Source: Rosa chinensis
Taxonomy: Eukaryota; Streptophyta; Magnoliopsida; Rosales; Rosaceae
Direction of reading: 5' to 3'
Assembly (NCBI RefSeq): GCF_002994745.2
Contig: NC_037094.1
Span: 14,383,001 to 14,447,000, forward strand
DNA: 64,000 bases
Below are positions 22,175 to 33,307 of the stretch, piece by piece. The notes below the pieces were generated by a model that saw nothing but the letters and a program-made list of their open reading frames with translations, ran no database searches and was not told the origin of the DNA. Position 1 is the stretch's first letter, and each line of letters opens with the position of its first letter. Position numbers and translations under genes: made by a program.

Positions 22175-23510
22175 GGTGGTGTTTGTTACGTGGGACTATT
22201 ATCCCCCACCTTATTTCCTATAATAGTCTAGGACTCTTCTAACCTGGGATATGCTATGTTAATACATGACCCATGTTTGGTACTGCTTAGGACTAAAGAG
22301 CAGAATAGTCAAAATAGTCTTATCCCATGTTTGTTTGTGTATTGGACTAAAAGTTGGTAATTTTAGAGACATGAACAATTTTATGAGTTTGTGAGAAGAA
22401 AATAAAATTGGAATGAGAAAGCTGAAGACAAATCCAGAAATTTTATCCTTTACGTGACCAGTTACAGTTACTTGGTCAGTGACATGGTCAGTTACTTGAC
22501 CAGTTACAGTTACTTGGTCAGTGACATGGTCAGTTACTTGACCAGTTACAGATACTTGGTCAGTGACATGGTCAGTTACTTGACCAGTGACATGGTCAGT
22601 GACATGGTCAGTTACTTGGTCAGTGACATGGTCAGTTACTTGGTCAGTGACATGGTCAGTTACTTGACCAGTTACAGATACTTTGTCAGTGACATGGTCA
22701 GTTACTTAGTCAGTGACATGGTCAGTTACTTAGTCAGTGACATTGTCAGTGACATGGTCAGTTACTTGGTCAGTGACATGGTCAGTTACGTGACCAGTTA
22801 CATGACTAGTTAGAGTTACTTGACCCAGAATTGATCAACATCCAAAATCAATGAAAACAAACAACCAAATAAGAAGATAAAAACACAGACGTTGTTAAAA
22901 GAAAGAAAAAACCCAGAATTGATCAACATTCAAAATCAATGAAAACAACCAACCAAAGAAGAAGATAAAAACACAGACATTGTTAAAAGAAAAAAAAAAC
23001 CCAATCTTGAAATTGATCAATTCTTAGCAAATCAAGCTACCCAGACACCAATTGTTACAACCCATAAACAATTGTTAATAGAAAATCAATCCATAGTCTT
23101 TAATTTAACAAATCATAGTAGATACATGAGAAGAAGAAGCTAGACGGGGTTGAAGGGAAGAAGGAATCAGAATCAAAGCAAAAGGAGCATGACATAGAAA
23201 AGAAATTGAACATAGAAGTTCAAGGAGGATGATGCGCGATCGAGAGTGGAGAGACGAGGCTGAAGCACGAAAGAGAAGGAGAGACGAGGTTGAAGCGCGC
23301 GAAAGGGAAGGAGAGACTAATGCGTTGTTGAATCCCGTGCTTCCACAGTCCGATGAGTTTTGGGGGTTCTATGTAAGAAGGTCGGGAGCTGATGCGGGGA
23401 CTCTCTAATCTCATTTAATTGAGTCCTCATGTGTGCCAAACGTGGGATGAGTCTTATTTTCTTACATAAGTTACTCCAATCCAGTCCAGTCCCATGTAAC
23501 AAACATAGCC
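22175..23510. mobile_element. PIF/Harbinger-like element with inner minisatellite
   Basis: The left end GGTGGTGTTTGTTACGTGGG and the reverse complement of the right end, GGCTATGTTTGTTACATGGG, are inverted repeats. CTA flanks both sides (22172-22174 and 23511-23513), a 3-bp duplication close to the TWA preference of PIF/Harbinger. Length is 1336 bp with no transposase. The middle holds the 12-bp-based minisatellite and a duplicated AT-rich block (GAATTGATCAACATYCAAAA, about 22830-22960). Confidence 0.7.
22455..22822. repeat. GGTCAGTKACNT 12-bp minisatellite
   Basis: About thirty 12-bp monomers alternate between GGTCAGTGACAT and GGTCAGTTACTT, with GACCAGTTACAGTTACTT spacers giving a 42-bp higher-order unit at the left. 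The plus strand is open for 119 codons of a Ser/Asp/Tyr/Val/Met repeat. It lies in the PIF-like element and is not thought to be a gene. Confidence 0.9.
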
Positions 23511-23552
23511 CTAGAATTTAGTGTTAATAGAAGACCAAAGCAACAACACTAA

Positions 23553-23879
23553 GGGCACGTTTACTTACTTGGAATGGAATGGAATGTAATGGAATGATTA
23601 CGGAGTAAAAACACCCCTGTGTTTACTAACACATAAAGGAATCGGAATGATTCCAAGTAAAAGAATTCTTGTATTTACTAACATATGAATGAATCGGAAT
23701 TGGTGTAGGTCCCACCTATTTATCAGGAATCGATTCCTGAATACTCAGGAATTCGATTACGAAGCTGGGAGATGGGTTTAGGAATCATTCCTCCGGAATC
23801 AATACCGATTCCTTTCTTCTCTCATTCCACTTGTCTCCGATTCATGATTATTTTCCATTCCAAGTAAGTAAACGTGCCA
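23553..23879. mobile_element. Tourist-like MITE
   Basis: The left end GGGCACGTTTACTTACTTGG and the reverse complement of the right end, TGGCACGTTTACTTACTTGG, are near-perfect inverted repeats of about 27 bp. TAA flanks both sides (23550-23552, 23880-23882). At 327 bp with no ORF it is a typical PIF/Harbinger-derived MITE. Confidence 0.9.
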
Positions 23880-23882
23880 TAA

Positions 23883-25013
23883 GACTCAGGGGAGTGTATT
23901 GTACATGGAATTAGTGGAACTTTTAAAGAAATCTATGAAATTTAAAACTCTGGGTGTATTCAATATAGACTTTTAGCAGTCCATAAAAGTCTTGAGGTAT
24001 TCAATTAGAATTTTTAAAGACTTTATGAATCCTACCAAAATCTAGAGGTATTCAATTAAGACTTTTAAAAATGAATAAAAGTACAGAGGAATTAGAAAAT
24101 CATAGATAATCATGGACTTTGTAGTGCTAACTGTACATACCAAACTCCAATAATTTTCCAGCCTCCAGACCAAAGATTTGAAAAAATCTATCAAAATTCC
24201 CTCTTACAAAAAAATAAAAAAAATCTATCAAAGTTTTTCTCTCTGCGCCGAAGAGGTTGGTCCTTCATCATCTTTGTTTCTTGATTTTTTGTCTTTTCTC
24301 TAATCTTTTATAATATCAACGTTTTTTGATACCCAACATGTTCATTGTAATTGTTGAATGTGATTTTTTTTTGTTTTTCAATTGTGATACTTCCAACCCT
24401 AATAGCAATAAAAATGATTTATGAAACTCAAATATTGTGGTCTACCCCTAAAACCTTGAACAATGTTGCTATGACATACTAAATTTTATCTTATTAATTA
24501 TTCTCATCGATTTGAATTTATATTATGGTTCAAAGAAAAGTTGAACAATTGAATTTCAATTGATTAATTATAGATCAAGATATTGACCAAGAACCAACAT
24601 ATTATTATGAATCTTTCGATTGTCGACTAGTTTGTTTTCTTTTGCCTTAAAGTAGTGAAACAGGGAGAAATGAAGATAGGTTACGTTAGGTGAGGAAACA
24701 CGACAATAGAAGCCATCTATTAGATAACAAATTTCTTCTAACAGGATTTTATGCAAGTAAAAAAAGCCAGGTATTCTTGCAGTTACTATCTTCTATCAGA
24801 CAAGAGAATGAAATAGTGAAGAACAGAGGCCTCATACTCAGAAAGATATCATTATAATCGACCCAGCAACAACTTAATCCAATTAAGCATCACACAAAAT
24901 GAATAAAAGAATGCAAATGAACTAGTCTTCATCATTTCACAATCCAAATCCTATCTGAAGATACAGCGTAAATGGCTCTACCCTCCTGTATTTACGTGTC
25001 TTGTGGATGATGA
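23883..25013. other. Intergenic with GTATTCAATT repeats
   Basis: GGTGTATTCAAT, GAGGTATTCAATTAGAATTT and GAGGTATTCAATTAAGACTT recur at about 23944, 23995 and 24047, apparently pieces of another MITE. GGTATTCTTGC occurs at 24770, downstream of LEA-3. No gene was seen. Confidence 0.5.
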
Positions 25014-25652
25014 TCACTTGCATTCTAAGCTTTTGACCGTCTTTGATGCCAAATCAAATGCTATGGTGCAATCCATAGAAGCATTCTTATTTTTCTTCAT
25101 TATGAGCATCAATTCAACTTTTCCTTTTAATTGAACTTGGCTAGTTAGCGTCAACACCCCGCTGCTCAATTCACTTCCAAGAGTCGAACTGCTTGGTAAT
25201 GCATTAGTATCCAAACTCACCTCAACATCGATTTTCTTGGTGGAACGCATTCCGGCCTTGCTCTTAGGAATATCAACTTTCCCAATAGTCACGCCTTGGT
25301 ACAAAAATGTGGCAGTGCCTGCATCAAATTTGTAAGGACCCCAGTTTGTGTTCTTGATCCTTATCTGGGCTTCAAAGGTTGTATCGAACGAAGGCGTTGC
25401 AGGGACAAAGTTGAGGGTCTCAACACTGATTTCGCCCCATCTGGCTTTCGGGGTCTTAACTTTCATCACAGTGAGACCAAATACGGTCATCACTATGATT
25501 TGAAAGACAATGAAAATACCAATGTAGGTGAACAATTTGATTCTCTTCTGGCGTTTGAGCTCCTCATCGGATTGGAAGGGAGATGATTCTGGGTCAGTAG
25601 TTCTGGAGTAGCCATTTGCTGATGAATACGTCTGCTGGTCCTTCTCGGCCAT
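25014..25652 (-). CDS. LEA-3: membrane-anchored LEA_2 protein
   Basis: 212 residues, single exon, starting MAEKDQQ. The closest relative in the window is LEA-2: same TTDxES N-tail, KARWGEISVETLN and NTNWGPYKFDAG. Helix about 41-63; LEA_2 domain about 75-205; C-terminal MDCTIAFD and SLECK. The basic KRQKRIK before the helix suggests the N-tail stays in the cytosol. A function in stress or defence signalling at the plasma membrane is known for relatives of the family only. Intact, with no rare features. Confidence 0.95.
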   Translation of the reverse strand: MAEKDQQTYSSANGYSRTTDPESSPFQSDEELKRQKRIKLFTYIGIFIVFQIIVMTVFGLTVMKVKTPKARWGEISVETLNFVPATPSFDTTFEAQIRIKNTNWGPYKFDAGTATFLYQGVTIGKVDIPKSKAGMRSTKKIDVEVSLDTNALPSSSTLGSELSSGVLTLTSQVQLKGKVELMLIMKKNKNASMDCTIAFDLASKTVKSLECK

Positions 25653-25767
25653 TTTTCTGATCTTCCTTGAAAGTTTTAAAAGAAACCGTATTCTCTTTGC
25701 TTCTTTTTATACAGAATATGAAGATGAACTGAGCAAGTAATTTGTGGGAACTGAACTCTGTAAGGTG

Positions 25768-25896
25768 GTGTATATATAGTGTTTGGACAATTTGATCAAT
25801 GTGTTTTAGGAAATGGTGGGTGCCAGTTGCCTGGAAACTGCTCCAAAAACGCGCACAGCATAGGTTGAAGTGATTGACTTGCTATTCTTCTAGATG
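25768..25896 (-). promoter_or_regulatory. LEA-3 promoter: TATA and shared block
   Basis: TATATATA at 25770-25777 is about 120 bp before the ATG. Upstream, TTGACTTG (W-box-like TTGACT, 25874) and TTCTAGATGAT (about 25887) sit beside AAAACGCGCAC (CGCG core, about 25848). Confidence 0.6.
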
Positions 25897-27599
25897 ATGG
25901 CAATTTCAAAAATAATATAAAAGGGAATGTAGCATGTAAAGCATGTGTAAATTTTTCTTTCTTTTATTGACTTGAGACTACTAATCTTATCTTGTTGAAA
26001 ATATTAATCTAGAAGAGTGCTACCCAATTTGCTTATATGATAATCATACTAATGGGAGTAATGGCTCTTCTGGTCAAGAATAGGCTGCTCCACAAAAGAG
26101 GGCATTTCATTATACACCCAATTTCTACAAAATTTAATAGAAAAAATTCACCTATTATTTCTTTTCAATCTACACCCAATTATTGTCAACTATAATAAAA
26201 TATTAGATTTCATTTTTTAAAGAATTACATAAATTGCCATAATTTAATTCTGCCAAACATAAGTCAACTAACAAAATTAATGTCATTTTTAAATACCTTA
26301 ATTGTATATCTTTTTTATTGGTCCTATTATTATCGCAATTTTCATTAAATTCATCATGATTGCTAGAATTATGGATATTTTTTTACATAATTTTCTGAAT
26401 TTAAAAGTTATATAGATTTAAGTGAATGTGATATTTACTTTTTGATAATTTAAACTTTCTATTTTAAAAGTAACTTTCTGTTTTACTTGCAACCTAACCT
26501 AAAGGTAGAAGTTTAAAGTTTTTAACCCAACTAATAGATTATATATTTTTTTTAAATTACAACCTCAAGATTAGACATGTATGTTTAGCTAACTTGATTT
26601 CTAGAAATTTTCATATCAACCTATTTATTAGAATCATTTTTAACATCAACCCTCTTTCTTAGGTACTCTATCATTGCGAGTTGACCATATTTATTAGGTT
26701 GAAAGCCTCTATATTATATCTATATGCGTATACCTATATAATAAGCTAGGTACCTGATCATCAAAACATTTTTTCTAGTTAATTTGATTTCAAGTTTGTA
26801 TCTGATACATAGGAGGTTTCTTTTTTTCTTTTTCTTTTTTTTGTATGACACGGACGCCTCTATATTACAATCTTTTCTTTTTTTTTGTATCATACCTCTT
26901 TATTAGGTTTTCTACTATATTATACCTATGATCGTAGAAGATACGATCTTTTTTTAGCTTGAAGGTTTATGGTATTCAAGCCTCACTTTCATCTAATTAC
27001 TTAGTAGGTAAATTAGAAATGTAGTAGTTGACAGTAAAAAGCTATCATGAGATACCTAAAAAGATACCTAAAAAGAAGAAGAAAGTAATCCAAGAACAAG
27101 ATACATACCTTACAATTAGAAATCTTTCTAGAATATAGAGAGGCACCGAATGTGAGCCTAGGAGTGAAAACACAATACAAAAGCTTTTTTTACATTTCTT
27201 GACCCCATCTTGAATCATTTTCTCTTCTTTAAGAACATTTCTTTAGTTGTTCTTCATAGACACAAGTGAGAAGCATCATACCTGCTTGCCCCTCGCCCTT
27301 GCTCCCAATGATTGAATCTAAATCTCTTTCCATCTTTTGAAACAATAATTGATCCCATCAAGGAAAAGAAAGTTGAAAATCTATTCGAAAAGAAAATACC
27401 TACATATAAGGAAAATAAGAATTGAAATTTGTGCTAGAAATGAACTACTATTGTAATGAGTATATATAGGAATATATGCTCAAGTCAGTAATGAAAATAT
27501 AAAGTAAGGAAGAAATTAAGGACGTAATTAATTATGATAAAGTCAAAATGAATTGATTTTTAGCTTAATATTTCAAATTCAAATGGATGATAAGATTGA
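25897..27599. other. AT-rich intergenic DNA
   Basis: Very AT-rich with poly-T tracts at 26817-26895. No credible ORF, RNA gene or complete transposon was recognised. Confidence 0.5.
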
Positions 27600-28090
27600 G
27601 CAAGATACTTAATAAGTCCCTACATTAGTTGTGTAGGACTAATCGAGCTATGTGCCTGTGTATGCACTCTACGTGCCTTGTCTGCTCTAGGTCGGTGGCG
27701 AGTTATTTGCTTCGACACTGAGTCTCACCAGTGGCAGGGTGAGACTCAGTGTCGTCGGATTTTCTTTTCGGCTGCAACACAGGAGGAAAGCTGTGCTAAA
27801 GCTGGTAATTATGCTATGTTGTAATCAAGTTACATATCGAGTTATATTTCCGCTATGTTACTACTATGTTAAAGCAAATGGAGTAGCTATTTGTGTACTC
27901 TTTGCTAGTTTGTGCTTTTAGAATACATGTCTTATGTAGAGATTTCTGATATTATTTCAGGAAATACTCTAGATGCTTATTGTAATAAGAGGTTTAGGCT
28001 TAATGTCCCCCTCTTGTATTCGACAGTTTCATTAATCGAGGCTTGAGGGCAGCCGCACCAGCCCTTTATTAAAAAATAAAAAAAAAGATA
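27600..28090 (+). mobile_element. Retroposon 3' end with A-tail (LINE-like)
   Basis: A moderately GC-rich segment ends GGGCAGCCGCACCAGCCC, then TTTATTAAAAAATAAAAAA. The shape is that of a 5'-truncated non-LTR retrotransposon 3' end in plants. No RT motif is present and target duplications were not resolved. The 60-codon ORF at 27739 is not considered real. Confidence 0.4.
27713..27754. repeat. Perfect 17-bp-stem hairpin
   Basis: CGACACTGAGTCTCACC (27713-27729) and its exact reverse complement (27738-27754) flank an 8-nt loop, AGTGGCAG. It is not followed by a T run, so it does not look like a terminator. Confidence 0.9.
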
Positions 28091-29852
28091 AATCAAGATA
28101 CTTAATTTAACTCTCCATAATCAGAAGGGCATAGTAGATATATCAAAGAGTGAGAAAAACTATTAATTATAGCCATATACTCTATATACAAAGTTTGCTT
28201 ATATATAATGGGTGTAAATTGAAAGAAAAATATCTATGGGTTTTTCTCAAAAAAAACTTATATTTTTTAGTTTATATCTAATTTTCTCAATCATCTTTTA
28301 TGGTGGCCACTGGCCACTGGCTTTACAGTTGTTCATTTTGCCAATTGGTTGCCTGCTTATCTTAGAATCATTAATTTTTATTGGATATTAACGGGTATCC
28401 GTGATACAACACACTTTGACGAAAATATTTAGATAAACGGTCCTATCACACAAACATGTTATTAGAAATATATAGTTCAAGAGCATATACAGAGTTCCCA
28501 AATAATGCTATTGAGAGACTCAAAATACGCTATTATTATCGAACTCTTACACTGAATTTTAGTTTATTTTCCAACAACTTTTTTGTAGTTCATGAAGGCA
28601 TTATTCATATTAGGATTCATGTACAGTCACACTTTATTCGACACCCAACCAACTCTGTGACTACATTTATTTGCAGGTGGATATTAATATGATTGCATGT
28701 AGCATGTGTGCTTCTACAGTTTACTATTAGAACAGTTCGACTGTTTTCTCTAATCGGAAAGTAACAGAAAAGTGGTAAGATCTTTTGGGGCTAAATTGTA
28801 TTTTTCACTCCTCTATTGGAGATGGCATGCAACACCTCGGTTTTATAGACCTTATCTCAAAGTGTGGATTAAAGGTATGATGGTTGTCCATGATGCTAGA
28901 CTATTTTATCCATGATTTATTAGTGAACTGGTTCACTAATTGTCTCATAATTTACAAAGTTCTGATATATGATTTCAAGTTTTTTTTTTTTTTATCAGAT
29001 AAACAACTCAAATGCTACGATTAGTCTTTTGTGAGTCGAATTCACAACTTCTCACTCACGAATGAGATACTATGCCACACAAAATTCAGCCCAACACAAT
29101 TATCTTTTGATTTTGCTCTAGACGTGTGTCCACTAGATGAGGTATTTGGACTTTGGTTAAGTGGGGACGCACAACAACCCTAAACAAAATCTCTAACTTC
29201 TCAAGGCAGAGAAGATTTTCCTGCATAGATGATTAGACAACTAAAGTTGATGGTAAATAAGAGCAAACAAAGGATGAAAAGTGGCGGGTAAAATCAACAA
29301 CAGGTATTCTTGCTTTTGAATAGATTACGCATCATTTTCAGACTTGGATCATTTCATTAGATTATCATTCTGTGTATATCCATTATCCAAGGATGTTTGA
29401 GCATGAGAAAGAATGAGTTTATAAATTTTTTGGGTGTTTGGTGTTATGATTGTAATGCAGCATCGAAAGAAGGATCCAAATCCTTGGAATTTGTATATAT
29501 GTTCTGCTTTTGCTCTGTATATATTATCGTTTCCTTAAGATATTCATTCATCTTTTTCTATATTCCTCATTTCTTTATCTACGATTCAGTGATCTGTTTC
29601 CGTATTCTTTATAACCATGAGAAGATTATAAGGAAGAAACAAAAAAACAGCTGCCTCAGTGATTCAATAAACACCATCATAGTTTATAAACTCCACAACA
29701 AATACATATGCTTCAATTCACAAAACGAATAAAAGAATAAAAAAGTAACAATACAATAGAAAATTAAGAACTAGGACTTTGATCCTCTGGCAATCCATAT
29801 GGTAGATGCAGCCTAGCTCCACCCTCCATCACTCACTGTTTAGCTTATCTGC
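28091..29852. other. Intergenic, possible SINE at 28979-29085
   Basis: AT-rich. A poly-T run at 28979 followed by TATCAGATAAAC and, on the minus strand, GTTGTGAATTCGACTC could be a decayed tRNA-derived SINE in reverse orientation. GGTATTCTTGC recurs at about 29304, downstream of LEA-4. No gene was seen. Confidence 0.35.
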
Positions 29853-30488
29853 TCATTTGCATTCTAAGCTCTTGACCGTCTTTGATGACAAATCGAAGGC
29901 TATGGTGCAGTCCATTGAAGCATTCTTGTTTTTCTTCATTATGAGCATCAATTCGACTTTGCCTTTCAATTGAACTTGGCTCGTCAGTGTCAACACCCCG
30001 CTGCTCAATTCACTTCCAAGTTTGGAACTGCTTGGCAAAGCATCAGCATTCAAACTCACCTCGACATTGATCTTCTTAGTAGAACGCATGCCAGCCTTAC
30101 TCTTGGGAATATCAATTTTCCCAATAGTAGTGCCTTGGTTCAGGAACGTGGCAGTTCCTGCATCAAATTTGTAAGGACCCCAGTTTGTGTTCTTGATCCT
30201 TATCTGGGTTGTGAACTTTGTGTCGAATGAAGGTGTTGCAGGGACATATGTGAGGCTTTGGACTCTGATTTCGCCCAACCTGGCCTTGGGGGTCTTGACT
30301 TTCATCACAGTGAGACCAAATACTGTCATCACTATGATCTGAAACACAATGAAGATACCAATGTAGGTAAACAATTTGATTCTCTTCTTGCGCTTGAGTT
30401 CATCTTCAGATACCAAAGATTCTCCATCGCTTCTTGTGTAACCATTTGCTTGGGCTGTAGGATAAGCTTGGTGGGTCTTCTCAGCCAT
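29853..30488 (-). CDS. LEA-4: membrane-anchored LEA_2 protein
   Basis: 211 residues, single exon, MAEKTHQAYPTAQANGY start. It shares the THQAYP...SDGESLVSEDELKRKKR N-tail with LEA-6 and LEA-7, defining a second minus-strand subgroup. Helix about 40-62; LEA_2 domain about 74-204; STKKINVEVSL; end SLECK. It is divergently arranged with LEA-5, with 1.38 kb between the ATGs. Intact. Confidence 0.95.
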   Translation of the reverse strand: MAEKTHQAYPTAQANGYTRSDGESLVSEDELKRKKRIKLFTYIGIFIVFQIIVMTVFGLTVMKVKTPKARLGEIRVQSLTYVPATPSFDTKFTTQIRIKNTNWGPYKFDAGTATFLNQGTTIGKIDIPKSKAGMRSTKKINVEVSLNADALPSSSKLGSELSSGVLTLTSQVQLKGKVELMLIMKKNKNASMDCTIAFDLSSKTVKSLECK

Positions 30489-30591
30489 CTCGATCTCTGT
30501 TTTTTCTCTACTTCTGCGGGTTGATTTGTGTTTCTAGGATGAAACTAGGAAGTGAAGGTAGTTGTTTGTGGAAATGATAGAAGAGTAGTGT

Positions 30592-30732
30592 GTGTATATA
30601 TAGAGTTATAGACCATAGTGGTTGGAATATGCACTGTTTCATTAAATTATTTAGGGGAATAAACTTGCTGGAAAAATATTCGACAGCAAACGTGTCCCAA
30701 CCTAAGGTGGGAATTATTGACTTCTAGATGAT
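30592..30732 (-). promoter_or_regulatory. LEA-4 promoter: TATA and shared block
   Basis: A TATATATA-type box at about 30594-30602, near 110 bp before the ATG. TTGACTTCTAGATGAT at 30717-30732 (W-box-like plus TCTAGA) and CCTAAGGTGGG at about 30701 are shared with LEA-6 and LEA-7. Confidence 0.65.
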
Positions 30733-30796
30733 GGATGAGGACCCTTTTGGTGTTTTGCTCATGTCATAATGTAAAGGAAAACGAAGTATAGAATAA

Positions 30797-31495
30797 GGTT
30801 GCGGCTATTGTCACCCTACTATTTTCATAGTTTACCCTACAAACATTTGAATTATTGAAAGAATATATTGCCCAAATACAAAATGACTAATAAGTACACT
30901 AATTTTCTAAAATCTAAATATGTAAGGACAACTAAATACATAACCAATTAATTAAATATAAAGACTACTTAATTTCTCATTGGATAACATTGATATTCAT
31001 CTTCTTCATCCAAATGTGAATTTTTTTACTATTTTTTTAGTCTTTTTATTATTGACTCCTCATAGTTAATGTGTTATTCAATTCGCAAACCATTAGTGTT
31101 AACTTCATCAAAATCTTTGCAACACCGATGTAAAAGTATAAAACACAAAAAAAAAAAAATCAATCTCTTCTTCATTGCTTACCGTTGTTAACTTACTAAT
31201 CTTTTGACATGAATTGAAATAGATGAACATTGAAACTAAATGGAAAAATAAAAAAAATGGAAATAAATCACATTATGATTTTAGTATGAAACTTTAATAT
31301 ATTTTTATTTTTTTATTGGTATAAATTAAATGAGAGATTTTCGTTAAAAAAAATTCTTTTTCAATTGGATATAAGGATATTATTGTAAGGAGAAATGGGT
31401 TAGATAAGTATATTTAATAATTAAAATTAAAATGTAAGGTGTAATAAGCAAGTAGGGTGAACAAAGAAAATGGTAGGGTGGCAATAGCCGCACCC
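30797..31495. mobile_element. TIR element in divergent LEA-4/LEA-5 promoter
   Basis: The left end GGTTGCGGCTATTGTCACCC and the reverse complement of the right end, GGGTGCGGCTATTGCCACCC, are inverted repeats of about 45 bp that continue to TTCACCCTAC. Flanks TAGAATAA and TAAAATAA look like an imperfect 8-9 bp duplication. About 0.7 kb, no ORF, AT-rich inside. Confidence 0.75.
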
Positions 31496-31649
31496 TAAAA
31501 TAATAGAAGGCTATGACGGCATAATGACCTCCTACATCATAAACAAGGATCTGTCTGCTTGAGACCTCTATTTTCAGTTTTTTACATATACTTTTCTTTG
31601 TGAGCTATGTAAGCCTAAAGACGTTAACGAAAACACCCAAAAGTGAGCT

Positions 31650-31784
31650 CCTCATCTAGAAGACTACAAAGTCACAGATTCCAGATTACGCGCGATTGCC
31701 TACATTTTACTATTTCCTGGAAGGTGGGAAGCTCACGCCATCTCCTCTAAACAAACTCATTAACACCGGAAAACTATAAATACC
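31650..31784 (+). promoter_or_regulatory. LEA-5 promoter: shared block and TATA
   Basis: CATCTAGAAGACTACAAAGTC at about 31653-31673, ACGCGCG near 31688, and CTATAAATAC at 31774-31783, about 90 bp before the ATG. Confidence 0.6.
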
Positions 31785-31871
31785 CACCTACTAGTAGAAA
31801 GTCAAACACAAACTCAATTCATACTTTTGACAGCTAAACTGGTCTAAGCTTTTTCTAAGGAAAAAACAAAG

Positions 31872-33307
31872 ATGACTGAAAAGATCAAAAACGCCTTGGC
31901 ATCAGTCAAAGGTTACACTACCAGAAAAGATGAACAATTGCCCACCTTCCAATCCGAGGAGCTCAAACGCCAGAAGAGGATCAAGTTGTTTACATATATT
32001 GGCATTTTCATTGTGTTTCAAATCATAGTCATGACTGTTTTTGGTCTCACTATCATGAAAGTGAAGACTCCAAAGGTGAGATTGGGCACCACCAATGTCC
32101 AAAATCTCAACTTTGTCCCTACGACTCCTTCATTTGACACAACCTTTTCAACCCAAATCACGGTCAAGAACACAAATTGGGGTCCCTATAAGTTCGATGC
32201 AGGCAATGCAACGTTCATGTACCAAGGTGTAGCAGTGGGGCAAGTTTCTATTCCAAAGAGCAAGGCCGGAATGCGTTCCACCAAAAAGATCAATGTCGAG
32301 GTGAGTTTGAATTTGAAAATATAAGGACAGAATACGTTTTCTGGAAAATGGGGATTGCAGTATACGGATCAATCCCTACTGGGCAGAAATCAGAGAAAAC
32401 GAACAAAACTCCAGATTTTTAGTTACGCAGTGAAAATCTCAAATACGAGATTAAAAACACTGCGGGGCTCTTACTCTTGAGAACCCAAAAATAAGAACAA
32501 TTAAATTATGATGAAGGATATGTTCTTTACAACTTCAAATAGCACTAGCGCGGCTCCAATGAATAGACAAAACTAATATGCAGTTTGTCTTCAATCTCGA
32601 ACTCCTTCTTCACTTGATTGTTCTTCAATCTCGAACTCCTTCACTTGATTGTTCTTCAATTTTTCCTTTTCTTGCTTCACAGCAACTCTTCAGATCACAA
32701 GTAACTCCATACGCATGAGCAACTGACCTATAACACTTAACCAAGGAACAAGTGTTTAGGATTTTTATCACCACACAATATCAAGCAAGACTCTCAATTA
32801 TTCTTGCGTTCTTGCGAGTTGGCTGCACATGTAGTTTGCATCCTATATATATGTGAAGAAGCAACGCCAACCCTAATAGACTTCTAATAGGAAAGTATCA
32901 TGGTGATTAAACATTGACCAAATAAAATATCAAATCCTAGAAGACTTAGGATTACAATACACCACGTAAACAACCAAGGGAATATCTTTTCTAAATAAAT
33001 AAGCATTGAACCAAGATATTTTCCCTTAACAACATTTGTAAAACAACATATCATTTTTGTATGGGAATGCCAATATGACCAAAAAAAAAAAAAAAACTTG
33101 TACCAACAGAATTCCAATGGATTGCCAAGCACTTCCAATCTTGAAAGTGAATTGAGCAGTGGAGGATTAACTTTGACCAGCGAAGCTAAATTGACTGGAA
33201 AAGTTGAATTGATGCTTATAATGAAAAAGAAGAAATCCGCCACAATGAACTGTGCCATGAAACTTGATTTGTCCACAAAGACAGTTCAAGCTTTGGCATG
33301 CAAATGA
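31872..33307 (+). pseudogene. LEA-5: LEA_2 gene interrupted by a solo LTR
   Basis: 31872-32313 encodes MTEKIKNALAS..., helix about 39-61 and the first half of the LEA_2 domain up to VEVSLN. The frame then runs into the insertion and stops after 150 residues. 33109-33307 encodes the rest, from NSNGLPSTSNLESELSSG to ALACK. Between them lies a 795-bp TG...CA insert with GAATT on both sides. Removing insert plus one GAATT restores the frame. Alternatively, splicing from GAG|GTGAGT (32301) to AACAG|AATTCC (33110) would also keep frame, giving 208 residues that lack only VSL. Whether it is dead or has gained an intron cannot be settled from sequence alone. Confidence 0.9.
32314..33108. mobile_element. 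Solo LTR inside LEA-5
   Basis: It starts TGAAAATATAAGGAC and ends TGTACCAACA, 795 bp, with a 5-bp duplication GAATT at 32309-32313 and 33109-33113. TG...CA ends plus a perfect 5-bp duplication and no internal pol are the marks of a solo LTR left by LTR-LTR recombination. It holds a short repeat (TTCTTCAATCTCGAACTCC, twice near 32605), a TATATATATG motif at 32849 and a 16-A run near its end. The family was not identified. Confidence 0.9.

Noticed and set aside
22454..22813. 119-codon Ser/Asp/Tyr/Val/Met repeat ORF
   Set aside because: It is an open frame through a 12-bp minisatellite (length divisible by three), without gene context.
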